Part shown: positions 1-8,116 of the stretch, one piece after another
How the letters are laid out: every line of letters starts with the position of its first letter
How positions within the stretch are numbered: position 1 is the first letter of the stretch
DNA from: Microbacterium sp. T2.11-28
GTDB lineage: Bacteria > Actinomycetota > Actinomycetes > Actinomycetales > Microbacteriaceae
Assembly (NCBI RefSeq): GCF_950097975.1
Contig: NZ_CATNHF010000003.1
Location: forward strand, 1 to 64,000
DNA length: 64,000 bases
Reading direction: 5' to 3'
Notes under the pieces: generated by a model
What the model was told of the DNA's origin: nothing
Databases searched by the model: none
Seen by the model: only the letters and a program-made list of their open reading frames with translations
Position numbers and translations under genes: made by a program

Positions 1-158
1 CGGGTGGGCAAGCGGCTGCGCCGCACGCCTCGGGCGGGCCGGCGAGCCGGCCGCTGTCGTGGGTGCAGTTGTCGTGGCGGTGCCCGGCAGGTCCGGCTCG
101 CTGCGCTCGGCCGGCCTCGCCTCGATTCCGAGCGCGGTCGACACCGCGGCTCCCCCGG
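1..158. other. Palindrome-rich noncoding left edge, possibly subtelomeric
   Basis: No credible gene is seen here. The stretch holds compact hairpins: GCGGC-TGC-GCCGC at 12-24, GGCCGGC-GA-GCCGGCC at 37-52 and CCCCCG-GTCAG-CGGGGG at about 152-167, the last overlapping the stop of the first gene. GCTGCGC occurs at 15-21 and near 100-106. It matches the GCTNCGC centre known from palindromes in telomeres of actinobacterial linear plasmids. With tap-like and tpg-like genes nearby, this could be the inner part of a telomere. The window edge may be arbitrary, so this is inference. Confidence 0.35.
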
Positions 159-752
159 TCAGCGGGGGTGATGGGTACGGGTGGCTGTCGCGATGCGCTC
201 GAGTGCGGTTTCGACAGGAGTCCACGGACGCACGATCTCGTCGACGGTGTCCTGAGTGAGGCCGAGGCTCTCCATCTGCCAGGTGATGCAGAGCCGTCCG
301 TCCTCGAGGTACATCGGTCGACCGTCGTCCCAGGTGGCGTAGCTGCCGATGACGCGGGTTGCGTCACGAGCTCGCATGCGCACATCGGTTTCGACGATCG
401 CAGTGATGATGGCGCCGGGCGCGCACCATGAGATCTCGTGGCCGGCGAAGTCGGGATCTTCCTCGGTGGCGCCGATCGGCTCGACGGCGTAGAGGGTGCC
501 TCGCGATGTCAGGGTGCCGGAGGGTGTGGTGATCTCGGTCTGGAACGCGAAGGCGCGAGCGAACTCCTGGCGCGTGCTGAAGTAAACGCGATCGGTGCGA
601 GAGACGAGGCCGATTTGCGGCCGATCGCGGGGTGTGTATGAGATCGGGATGCGCGCGGCCGCGGCGTCATAGGGACTCAGGAGGCGTGAGCCGACCGTGA
701 GGCCGGGGAACCCGCCATGCCAGAACGTGGGGCCCGTGTGCCCCTTGCTCAC
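159..752 (-). CDS. Arr-like ADP-ribosyltransferase-fold protein
   Basis: 197 aa from a GTG whose bases overlap the stop of the upstream gene (GTGA). The layout resembles the rifampin ADP-ribosyltransferase (Arr)/KptA-type fold: an N-terminal FWHGG segment, a middle VYFSTRQEFARAFAF segment where Arr has VYLTxxxxxA, then LYAVEPIGATEEDPDF matching the Arr pattern YEVEPxGxxEDDPN, and a late strand ending in a Val-Glu. Arr transfers ADP-ribose from NAD to rifamycins, but phage and plasmid relatives may modify other targets. The substrate here is unknown. It is last in a minus-strand string with the 71-aa gene and the HTH gene. Confidence 0.5.
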   Translation of the reverse strand: MSKGHTGPTFWHGGFPGLTVGSRLLSPYDAAAARIPISYTPRDRPQIGLVSRTDRVYFSTRQEFARAFAFQTEITTPSGTLTSRGTLYAVEPIGATEEDPDFAGHEISWCAPGAIITAIVETDVRMRARDATRVIGSYATWDDGRPMYLEDGRLCITWQMESLGLTQDTVDEIVRPWTPVETALERIATATRTHHPR

Positions 753-964
753 GGGGTCTGCTCTCTGCCGACTGCTTCTTCTGCTTCGATACCGGTGGCG
801 AGGATGCGCAGCGCTCGAGCCTGCTGAGTGGGCGTCATTTTGAGCGGGGCGTCGACGATGTTGTGGATGCTCAGGCTGTACTCCCCGGCGCCGTCGAGCG
901 TGATCGTGGCGACGGCGAGAAGCTCGTCCTCGTCGGGAAGGTTGAGCGGGAGCTGTCGGAGCAT
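749..964 (-). CDS. Small hypothetical protein, 71 aa
   Basis: A 71-residue acidic protein starting MLRQLPLNLP, with no membrane segment or cysteine motif, and no family recognised. It lies 14 bases after the HTH gene and overlaps the Arr-like gene by four bases (GTGA), so the three genes are probably co-transcribed and the last two translationally coupled. A purine-rich GGCAGAGGC precedes the ATG. Confidence 0.55.
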   Translation of the reverse strand: MLRQLPLNLPDEDELLAVATITLDGAGEYSLSIHNIVDAPLKMTPTQQARALRILATGIEAEEAVGREQTP

Positions 965-978
965 GCCTCTGCCGCCTG

Positions 979-1689
979 TCAGTCGCTCTGTTCGGTGGTC
1001 TTGCGGACGCTGGTGCGGGCACGCTTCCGGTAGGAGCGCAACGTCTTGCGGGGAGCCTCGTCGAGGAAAGCCTTGCCAGCGCCGCTGGCGAGCTTCGTGT
1101 TGCGCAGCTGGACTCGGTAGGGGTAGACGTCCTCGAGGAGCTCGCTACGGGCGACGATGGCTGCCCAGTAGCTCGGGAAGGTCACGCGCTCGACGAGCTC
1201 GCCGCCGGCGACGAGACGCTTGTCTGCGGCGCGGTCGCGGTCGGTGCGGGCCATGCGGACGGTGAGGACGGGCATTCCCTTGATCTTGATGATCGCGAGA
1301 TCCCACTGCTCGAGGTAGCCCTTGTAGCCCCAGAGTGCGACGGCGTTCTCTGGATCGGTGGTGATCTTGGTCACGGCGCCGCGGGCGTAGACGAGATCCT
1401 TGCGCTCCTGGTCGAATGCGCCCTGTGGTGGGCGGACGAGCGAGATGACACGCTCGAGTCGACTGGCAGGAACTCCGTCGCGGATCCACCGGCGGATGGT
1501 GCCCTCCGAGACGCCGAAGGTGTCGGAGGCGGTGCCGGCGTTGACGTGGCCGAGCCGGTTGAAGCTGCCGAGGGCGGCGCCCATGATTTTGCTGAGCTTG
1601 TGGGCTCCCCAGGCTTGCTCGAGCGCATCGACGTCGGCGCTCTCGGGGGTGAACCACAAGGGTGCCGGCGTGTCGATCTCGTCTGGCAT
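979..1689 (-). CDS. HTH DNA-binding regulator, autoregulation candidate
   Basis: 236 aa from ATG 1689, chosen because AGGAG lies seven bases upstream; an upstream in-frame extension would run through the operator. A helix-turn-helix of the form ASDTFGVSEGTIRRWIRDG lies in the first third, close in wording to the HTH of the Tpg-like protein. The rest (about residues 95-236) is a mixed alpha/beta domain with a basic tail (RSYRKRARTSVRKT) that I do not recognise. A full copy of the GTGAATGT-N-ACATTCAC operator with a TTGACG-N17-TAGGCT promoter sits directly upstream, so it may bind its own promoter and be the regulon A repressor. That is inference from position. Confidence 0.65.
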   Translation of the reverse strand: MPDEIDTPAPLWFTPESADVDALEQAWGAHKLSKIMGAALGSFNRLGHVNAGTASDTFGVSEGTIRRWIRDGVPASRLERVISLVRPPQGAFDQERKDLVYARGAVTKITTDPENAVALWGYKGYLEQWDLAIIKIKGMPVLTVRMARTDRDRAADKRLVAGGELVERVTFPSYWAAIVARSELLEDVYPYRVQLRNTKLASGAGKAFLDEAPRKTLRSYRKRARTSVRKTTEQSD

Positions 1690-1705
1690 TACCTGACTCC
1701 TACTA

Positions 1706-1751
1706 GTGAATGTGACATTCACAGCCTAGAGGCGTGGGCGCGCTCCGTCAA
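1706..1751 (-). promoter_or_regulatory. Regulon A promoter-operator 1
   Basis: Reading leftward: TTGACG (1751-1746), 17 bases, TAGGCT (1728-1723), then the 17-bp palindrome GTGAATGT-N-ACATTCAC at 1706-1722, directly abutting the -10 box. A repressor bound here would cover the transcription start. It serves the HTH gene at 979-1689. Confidence 0.8.
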
Positions 1752-1788
1752 CCGAGCTGGTGCCGGCGCTGCGGCGAGCGCGAGGCGA

Positions 1789-2226
1789 TCACTCGACTGC
1801 AGCGCCGCGGTAGGCGAGTACGTGGGCGACGAAGGTGGATCCGGTGTCGGCATAGAGCTTCTTGAGCGCTGGCGTCGAGACGGAGTCCTTCTCGGTGCGG
1901 GGCAGGCTGAGATCCTCGAAGAGGGCCTGCTGCAGCTGTTCGCGGCTGCGCAGGTTGATCTCGCGGCCGAGCTCGGCGAATGCGCTGTGAGCTGCCTCTT
2001 CCTGGGCGGTGTCGCCGGCGGTCTCGGTGAGGCGTCGCTGGATGAACGCGTCGGCGTCCTTCTTGCGGAACAGCGGCGAGCGCGCGGTCTTGGGTGCGAC
2101 CGACTCGGGGAAGCCGGCCTTGCGCTGCTTGGTGCCGGTGGCGTAGACGCGCACCGTCTGCTGAGAGACGTTGAGCTTCTCGGCGATGTAGGCGTAGTCG
2201 ACGAGCTCGGGCATGGAGGCTGCCAT
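1789..2226 (-). CDS. MerR-like/excisionase-type HTH protein
   Basis: 145 aa from ATG 2226 with AAGGA eight bases upstream. The N-terminus (DYAYIAEKLNVSQQTVRVYATGT...SPLFRKKDADAFIQRR, about residues 9-65) is a winged-helix HTH of the kind in MerR-like and excisionase-like proteins: a DNA-reading helix, then a wing that ends in an FRKKDxDxFI strand-helix. The C-terminal half is helical and unrecognised. It lies between the 236-aa HTH gene and tpg, each separately spaced by about 100 bases, with an operator half-site upstream. A role as a co-regulator or replication-control protein is possible. Confidence 0.6.
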   Translation of the reverse strand: MAASMPELVDYAYIAEKLNVSQQTVRVYATGTKQRKAGFPESVAPKTARSPLFRKKDADAFIQRRLTETAGDTAQEEAAHSAFAELGREINLRSREQLQQALFEDLSLPRTEKDSVSTPALKKLYADTGSTFVAHVLAYRGAAVE

Positions 2227-2274
2227 CGGCTGGTCCTTTCTCTGGTCGTCAGTCCGGTCACACCTGATAAAAGC

Positions 2275-2285
2275 GTGACATTCAC
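2275..2285 (-). promoter_or_regulatory. Regulon A operator half-site
   Basis: GTGACATTCAC matches the right half of the regulon A palindrome plus its centre; the left half is degenerate. It lies about 50 bases upstream of the 145-aa HTH gene. I could not assign a convincing -35/-10 pair to it. Confidence 0.5.
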
Positions 2286-2331
2286 TACATACAGCGTAGC
2301 GTGACGAGGCTGTGGTGCCGGGTCATTCGTG

Positions 2332-2898
2332 TCAGCGGAACTCGACGCCCTTGATGCCGTGGAACTGCCAACCGTCGACGTAGCGGTTGTCGTAGAGGCC
2401 GGTGAGGTAGTCGGTGGCGCCGGTGTCGCCGCCTTGCACCCAGGCGTCATAGAGCTGTTGCTGCTCGGAGGGCGACATATCGAGGTTGCTGAACCGTTCG
2501 GCGACGTACTTCTTGTCCGTGGGGTCTGCGGACGGGCCCTGCAGCGCGTTGATGCGGATGGTGCGCTGACGGGTGGGGATCTGGGATTGGATGCGCTTGG
2601 CGAGCTGACCGCGGCCGCGCTTGGTGGTGACGGACTGGCGGACGCGCTTGGTGAGCTCCTGGGTGATCGCGGCGCGGGGATTCTGCGCCCCGCGGATCCA
2701 GCGCTGCACGGTGCCCTGGGAGACTCCGAGCTTCGTGGCGGCGAGCTTCGTGGCGATCGGGAACCGGTCGCTCTGGCCGGGGAAGAGGAACTTGAGCATG
2801 GATTTGGTGTCGCGGGAGACCTCGGGGAGCTTGTGCCCGGTGAGTCCCTCGAACATCGCGGCGAGCTGCCGCGCTTGCGCTTCCTTGCTCAGTGCCAT
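2332..2898 (-). CDS. tpg: Tpg-family telomere terminal protein
   Basis: 188 aa. The order of features matches Streptomyces Tpg, the protein covalently attached to the 5' ends of linear replicons that primes end patching: an HTH at about residues 50-70 (KLGVSQGTVQRWIRG), a basic helix (KRGRGQLAKRIQSQI), a Thr/Arg-rich strand (residues 107-116), a TD-containing linker, and the C-terminal LYDNRYVDGW...IKGVEF segment equal to the Tpg ending with an LEVEF-like strand. Streptomyces Tpg uses a threonine near residue 114 as the linkage site; Thr109 and Thr113 lie in the matching region here. The start codon overlaps the primase-Tap stop (TGATG), which implies coupled translation. Confidence 0.75.
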   Translation of the reverse strand: MALSKEAQARQLAAMFEGLTGHKLPEVSRDTKSMLKFLFPGQSDRFPIATKLAATKLGVSQGTVQRWIRGAQNPRAAITQELTKRVRQSVTTKRGRGQLAKRIQSQIPTRQRTIRINALQGPSADPTDKKYVAERFSNLDMSPSEQQQLYDAWVQGGDTGATDYLTGLYDNRYVDGWQFHGIKGVEFR

Positions 2899-5800
2899 CA
2901 GATCAACTCATTCAGGTGTCGCTTGCCCTTGTAGGTGCCGTCGCCGTTGAGGAACTCGGCGTGATGCGAGAGCTGGTCGGAGCCCTCGTACTTGTACTGA
3001 CCGAGGCCGCGGCCGAACCAGGACGGGTCGCCGGGCCAGGCCTCGAGCGGGTCGATGTGGTCGCTGGTGTAGACGACGGTGTCCTTCTCGATCGCGACGG
3101 GCCAGCGGCCGGTGCGCTCGGCGTTGGCGAGGACGCGGCGGATGATGTTGGCGCGGGACTTCGCGACGATCATGTCGTGGCGGTGCGGGGCCCACACGGC
3201 GAGGGTGTCGTGGTCGCCGCGGTAGTCGAGCATGCCGATCGCGGCCGCGTAGACGATCTTGAGGAGGTCACGAGCGGCCTGGTCGTCGACGTCGGTGGTG
3301 TCGAGGGTGGTGCGGGCGTCGCGGACCCGCTTGTACCAGGCCTCGAAGACCTTGGCTTTGCGGTCCCACAGCCAGGCTTCGTGGATCTCGAGCTCGAGGC
3401 CCATTTCGCTCGCGAGCTCGAGCGTGGGGGTGGTGACCCAGATCTGCGATCCGGTGAACCCGTCACGGACGATGCCTTGGGCGGCGAAGATGTCGGGCAT
3501 CAGCCAGCTGCCGGGTTCCGGTGCGGTGATCAGCCAGTAGCCGGGCTTGTTCGTGGCCTTGGTGAATTGCAGCGGGCCGTCGTAGTGGGTGGGGGCTCCG
3601 ACGCCGACCTCGGTGCTCGCGGCGGCGAGGTAGGAGCCTCCACGGTCGAAGCCGTGTACCCAGCGCTGCTCGAGCTCGTCGCCGAAGAGCTTGCGCTGCC
3701 AGTTGAAGTCACCCTCGGCCATCATCTGGTCCTTGACCGGGCCGGGGCGGTCCTGTGGGTAGTAGATCTCGTCGTGCTTGTCGCGGGGCAGCAGCGCGCG
3801 CATGAGCTTGGTGCCGGTGGTGCCGGCGCTGCTGCGGTAGGGGAACTTGAGCGCCGCGGTGAACTTCCCCAGGCGACGGGCGATGGTCGCGGGGTCTGGG
3901 TCGCCGTCGAGGATCGTGCTGATGAAGCGAAAGTCCTGGGCAGGGATGAGGGCGATGTGCGCGCCGATCCGGCGGTCATCCTCGCGCCAGATGTCGATGC
4001 TGCCGGCCATGGATCCGTCGCCGCTGAGCGAGAATCCGGTCTCGGTCGCCATGGTGATGAACGGGTGCCCCTTGGTGGCTTCGCGCAGCAGCTTGCCGTA
4101 GTCGGAGTCGGTGGACTCGGGCAGGGTGTCCAGCGGGAGTCCGAGAGCGAGAGCGGCTTCCATGGTGAGGAAGATCTGGCCGCGCTCGGTCTTGCGCGCC
4201 CCGTTGGTGCCCTGGTTGATGCGGGTGCCCAGGTTGAGGTCGGTGGCGAGCTGCGCGAGCTGGCCGGCGTGCTCGAGCTGACCGCGGATGGTGATCAGCT
4301 CGCCCGTGGACAGCCACAGCCCGTCCGTGTGGAGCACGCCGAGCGGTGCACGGAAGTCCTCGGCCGACGTCGCGACGGCGGGCTGTGCGGGCGCTGCCGG
4401 TCGGGGGGCAGGCGCGGCGGGTGATTCTGCGGATGCAGGCTGCTGGGGCTCGGTCACGGCGGGCTGTGCGGGCGCCTCGGGGGTGGTTGTGGCCTCGTCG
4501 ACCTTGGGCGCCTCGAACAGCGACGGGATGTCGTTCTCGGGCGGCGTCTGGGGGCCTTCTCCCCCGTCCAGGCCGGTGTCGTCGTTCGGGGTGTCGGGGC
4601 CGCTGCCGGTGAGCGCGGACAGTGGGATGTCCCACACGCGGTGCTGCATCGACCGTCCGGTGCGGCGGACGACGCTGCGCTTGCCGGCGCCGTCCGCGAT
4701 GAGCCAGCCGTGGGAGAGCATCGACGAGGAGAGCGAGGTCTTGGTGTCGCTGAACGCTTCATCGGCGCGCTGCGACATCTGACGGGCCACGGCGACGGCC
4801 GTCGTCGGGAACAGGTAGAGGCGGTCTTTGTTGATGACGCCGACGCGCTGCCCGTTGGGGCGCCACTGCGGGTTCATTCCGGTGGACTGGTCGGCCCACC
4901 CCAGCGAGCTCGCATCGTCGGGGACTGTGCCGTCCATGCCGGCTAGGTGAGCGTTGCCGTTGGCGATCGCCTCGCGCAGGTACTCCATGAGTTGCTCGGC
5001 GGGGTCGGATGCGGACGAGTCCTGCAGACTGATCGCCTCGGCGATGCCCGCTCGCGCCCACCCGTAGAAGTCGCGGGCCTCGTCGTCGCTGATGACGTCG
5101 AGGTCGCGGAGCATCATCAGCATGATCATGATGCCGCGGTCCAGGACCACGGCAGACTGCACGAGGCGGTCGTGGAGGCCCGCGTGCCCGTTCTGGCGGG
5201 GGATGGCCTCACGCCAGTAGGCCTGCGTGCACAGGCGGTGCTCGCTGTCCTCTTCGGCCTCGGTGAAGTCGTCGACGAGCTGCTGACGGCGCGCGGCCGT
5301 CCACTGCACGAGCGAAGCACCGATGAGCGCGCGAGCGTGGCGGGCGCGCTTGGACTCGAGGCGACCGAAGATCACGCCGCCGTTCTTGAGCGTGGCGGGA
5401 TCCAGCGGGAGGTTGACAATGCGGGAGTCGGCGGAGCCCTGGGCGGAGAGTTCGCCGGACGTGATGATGCTGGCGAGGATCGGGCGGTCGGCCTCGGCGC
5501 CGCCGCGCTGCTTGCCGCGGATGCGACCGATGCCGTTGAACACGGTGCGGCCCAGGGTGCTGATGCGGCGGATCGCGTCGCTGGCGTTGCCGTCCGGGGC
5601 GAAGTCGTCGACGATCACCGGCACGTTGCTGATCGCGGAGAGGGTGCGCTGCAGGCCGATCGCGGTGGATCCGCCGGATGCGCCGGAGATCAGGCCCTTG
5701 GTGTTGTGGGTGAGGTTCGGGGCGAAGTACTGCACGGCCAGACGGCTGTGTGAGGTCTTGTAGGAAGCGAACCCGCCCACCAGGTGCAGCAAGATCGGGC

Positions 5801-7892
5801 CAGGCAGGACCGGGGCGGTCCAGGAGTGGCCGAGCAGCGGTGCGATCACACGGGCGGGCAGCTCGGATTCCCGCAGCGCCACGGTGCCGTCGAGCCACGC
5901 CTGGCGCAGCTGGTCGCGGTCGGTGGTCGGCTCGGGCATCGCGTAGATTTCGGAGGTCGTCGCGACGTCGACCTCGACGCCGAGCGCGCCGTTCTTGGCG
6001 ATCGCGCCGGTCGCGTGCACGAAGTAGTCGCCGGTGTCGGTGGTGCGCCATCCGACCGTGGTGTGCACGATGCTGTTGTTCCGCGGCGGCTTGATCGCGT
6101 TCATCGCATCCCATGCCTGATCCGCGCCGCGGCGGCTGTTCGACTCGAGGAACCCAGGCCAGGGCATCGCCTTGGACCATGACCCGTCGCGGATCTGGTC
6201 TTCGGTGTACTTGAGCACCACCGACTCGGTCTGGAACTGGCCGGTCTCCTTGTCGCGGATCGGGTAGCCGCGATCGTTGCGGACCCACCGGGAGAACTTG
6301 ATCACGTACAGGTGCGGGGGGCGAGCGATCTCGTTGTCCGTGCCGTCGTCTTCGATGGCGACTGTCTGGACCTCTGCCCAGCCGTGCATGACCCGATGGT
6401 ACTGGTCGTCCTCGTCGCCGGGGGTGTGCTTGATGAGCACGGTCTGCCCCTCAACCACGCCGTAGTGGTTGCCTCGGATGAAGGGGCGCTTCTCGGGCTG
6501 GTCCTCGGGGTTGTCGTTGCCGAAGAACACTCCCCCGCCGCCGCTGCCGGTCTGCGTGAGGGGTGCGGAGGGGGTGATCTCGATAGTCTCTGCCGGCTGC
6601 TGCTCGTCGACGACGGGGCGGGTTGCGACCACGGAGGAGGCGACCGCTTGGGGCACGTCGAGACCTGCGACGATGTAGGTGTCGCGGGAGATCCGCGCGC
6701 CCTCCGCGACCGCGGCCGCGTACTCGGTCAGGGCGACGCGGCCCCGGTCGCTGAGTTGCTCCGCGGTCAGGTCCGGGTTGATCGCGTGGATCCGCTCGAG
6801 GCGGTTGAGGGACTCGCGCGCCCACGCCTCGGCGTGCTGCTCGGAGGTTGCCCGGTCCTGCTGGTTCTGCTCAAGCTGGGCAGTCGCTTCCTTGAGGCAC
6901 ACGGCGACGCCGGTGCGGCCGTGGACGAGCTTGTCTGCCTCGGCCGCGGCGACCATGGCGCGGGCGTCGTCGACGGAGATCTCGACGAGCGTAGCGACGG
7001 TGCCGCCGGCGTCCATGTGGTCGGTGAAGTCCGACTTGCGGTCGTCGAGGTTGGGCAGGTAGATCCGTGCCGGGATGCCCAGCTCCGCCAGCTGCGCGCC
7101 GACCGCCGCGGCCCGCTGTGCGCCGGCGGGATCGTTGTCGACGACCAGGTTGACGGTGGCGCCGCGGAACTGCTCGAGCAGCTCGGCGGGGAACGCCGTG
7201 GCACCGCCGGCGTTCGTCGTCGCGGCCAGGGCCTCGGCGATCGCGCTGTCGGCGTCCTTCTCCCCCTCGAGCAGCCACACGTCGCCGCCGGCGGCGACCG
7301 CTGCGCGGATCGCGGCGAGGTTGTACAGGAGGGGCGCAAAGCCTTCGGGCTTGCGCTTGACCCACCGGCCGTTGGCGCCACGGTAGCTCTGCGTGAACCT
7401 CTTGTGCCGCTGTCCGTCCAGGGTGGTCTCTTCGCGGTGCACGCGCTGCAGGACGACGCCGTTGTCGTCGACGTACTCGTAGACCTTGACCTGGCGCCAT
7501 GTCGCGCCCGTCAGATCCGGAGTCTTGGGGGCGAGCTCATCTTGCGTCAGCCGCGGCGGCAGCGAGGGCCGCTTCGCCCGCGGGGTGCGCGAGCCGGTGC
7601 GGCGATCGGCGGGCAGCGGTGCGTCGAACAGGTCGCTGACGGTCAGGCCGAGCGCGCCGCACACGTCGCGGAGATCGAAGGCATCGCCGCAGCCGAAGCA
7701 GTGCAACATCACCTTGCCGCCGGTGCGGTCGTAGCGGATGCTCAGCGACGGCATCGCGTCGCCGTGCACTGGGCACAGCGCCATGTGCTGGCTTCCCTGC
7801 CGGCGGGGCTTCCACCCGCCCCGGTCCAGGGCCTCGAGAACACGATCGAGAGAGTTCGTAGCCGTCGACGTGCCGGTGTACTCAAGCGTCAT
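2898..7892 (-). CDS. tap: Fused plasmid primase-helicase and Tap telomere-associated domain
   Basis: 1664 aa from ATG 7892 (GAGGGGGTG upstream; nine more in-frame codons precede it). Domains seen: a CHC2 zinc finger (C40-x2-H43 and C65-x2-C68); a TOPRIM domain (EGEKD 209-213, DNDPAG 252-257); a long DUF927/helicase-like region with a P-loop-like GGFASYKTS near 706-714 and a Walker-B-like VDDF near 761; a Pro/Ala linker near 1100-1140; and a C-terminal domain (about 1150-1664) that follows Streptomyces Tap closely, including GDFNW (1394), FDRGGSYLAA (1415-1424), a WVTTPTLELA block, KSRANI (1578) and VVYTSD (1606-1611). Streptomyces Tap is usually about 740 aa, has an N-terminal HTH, recruits Tpg to telomeres and has been described as a telomere-associated primase. 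Here the Tap part is fused to a replicative primase/helicase, and tpg follows directly. Confidence 0.8.
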   Translation of the reverse strand: MTLEYTGTSTATNSLDRVLEALDRGGWKPRRQGSQHMALCPVHGDAMPSLSIRYDRTGGKVMLHCFGCGDAFDLRDVCGALGLTVSDLFDAPLPADRRTGSRTPRAKRPSLPPRLTQDELAPKTPDLTGATWRQVKVYEYVDDNGVVLQRVHREETTLDGQRHKRFTQSYRGANGRWVKRKPEGFAPLLYNLAAIRAAVAAGGDVWLLEGEKDADSAIAEALAATTNAGGATAFPAELLEQFRGATVNLVVDNDPAGAQRAAAVGAQLAELGIPARIYLPNLDDRKSDFTDHMDAGGTVATLVEISVDDARAMVAAAEADKLVHGRTGVAVCLKEATAQLEQNQQDRATSEQHAEAWARESLNRLERIHAINPDLTAEQLSDRGRVALTEYAAAVAEGARISRDTYIVAGLDVPQAVASSVVATRPVVDEQQPAETIEITPSAPLTQTGSGGGGVFFGNDNPEDQPEKRPFIRGNHYGVVEGQTVLIKHTPGDEDDQYHRVMHGWAEVQTVAIEDDGTDNEIARPPHLYVIKFSRWVRNDRGYPIRDKETGQFQTESVVLKYTEDQIRDGSWSKAMPWPGFLESNSRRGADQAWDAMNAIKPPRNNSIVHTTVGWRTTDTGDYFVHATGAIAKNGALGVEVDVATTSEIYAMPEPTTDRDQLRQAWLDGTVALRESELPARVIAPLLGHSWTAPVLPGPILLHLVGGFASYKTSHSRLAVQYFAPNLTHNTKGLISGASGGSTAIGLQRTLSAISNVPVIVDDFAPDGNASDAIRRISTLGRTVFNGIGRIRGKQRGGAEADRPILASIITSGELSAQGSADSRIVNLPLDPATLKNGGVIFGRLESKRARHARALIGASLVQWTAARRQQLVDDFTEAEEDSEHRLCTQAYWREAIPRQNGHAGLHDRLVQSAVVLDRGIMIMLMMLRDLDVISDDEARDFYGWARAGIAEAISLQDSSASDPAEQLMEYLREAIANGNAHLAGMDGTVPDDASSLGWADQSTGMNPQWRPNGQRVGVINKDRLYLFPTTAVAVARQMSQRADEAFSDTKTSLSSSMLSHGWLIADGAGKRSVVRRTGRSMQHRVWDIPLSALTGSGPDTPNDDTGLDGGEGPQTPPENDIPSLFEAPKVDEATTTPEAPAQPAVTEPQQPASAESPAAPAPRPAAPAQPAVATSAEDFRAPLGVLHTDGLWLSTGELITIRGQLEHAGQLAQLATDLNLGTRINQGTNGARKTERGQIFLTMEAALALGLPLDTLPESTDSDYGKLLREATKGHPFITMATETGFSLSGDGSMAGSIDIWREDDRRIGAHIALIPAQDFRFISTILDGDPDPATIARRLGKFTAALKFPYRSSAGTTGTKLMRALLPRDKHDEIYYPQDRPGPVKDQMMAEGDFNWQRKLFGDELEQRWVHGFDRGGSYLAAASTEVGVGAPTHYDGPLQFTKATNKPGYWLITAPEPGSWLMPDIFAAQGIVRDGFTGSQIWVTTPTLELASEMGLELEIHEAWLWDRKAKVFEAWYKRVRDARTTLDTTDVDDQAARDLLKIVYAAAIGMLDYRGDHDTLAVWAPHRHDMIVAKSRANIIRRVLANAERTGRWPVAIEKDTVVYTSDHIDPLEAWPGDPSWFGRGLGQYKYEGSDQLSHHAEFLNGDGTYKGKRHLNELI

Positions 7893-7962
7893 CGCTGCAG
7901 CACACCCCCTCGGGTGCACGCTGCAGCGCCCAGCGTGTGCGACACGACGGCCACACCAACGC

Positions 7963-8116
7963 TAGACATCCGCAATATCGCGGCTATAATCATGAACATC
8001 CGATCATGGATTGACTGACTCAGCATCAGTAACTTGATCAGCCTCTGGCAGGAGGCTGTGACCCAAAAGCACTCAAGACCCCCGATGGTTGGCAGACCGG
8101 AGGGGGTTGAGTCTTT
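7963..8116 (+). ncRNA. Candidate ~120-nt small RNA opposite the primase-Tap leader
   Basis: TAGACA (7963-7968), 16 bases, and a perfect TATAAT (7985-7990) form a good plus-strand promoter, although both flanking genes are on the minus strand. A transcript from about 7997 would contain a 7-bp hairpin (8039-8045 with 8052-8058) and end at the hairpin 8071-8112 followed by CTTTCTA. No reading frame of note is inside. It could be an antisense or copy-control RNA, since it starts inside the leader of the replication gene. This is predicted from sequence only. Confidence 0.4.
8071..8112. terminator. Bidirectional hairpin terminator
   Basis: Arms ACTCAA-GA-CCCCC (8071-8083) and GGGGG-TTGAGT (8102-8112) pair over 11 bp with a two-base bulge. 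Leftward it is followed by GCTTTTGGG, rightward by CTTTCTA. It lies just after the stop of the RHH gene at 8117 and at the end of the candidate small RNA. Confidence 0.65.

Noticed and set aside
2892..8018. Long plus-strand open frames opposite the primase-Tap gene
   Set aside because: Same cause: codon bias of the minus-strand gene leaves the antisense frame open. No domain is recognisable in them.
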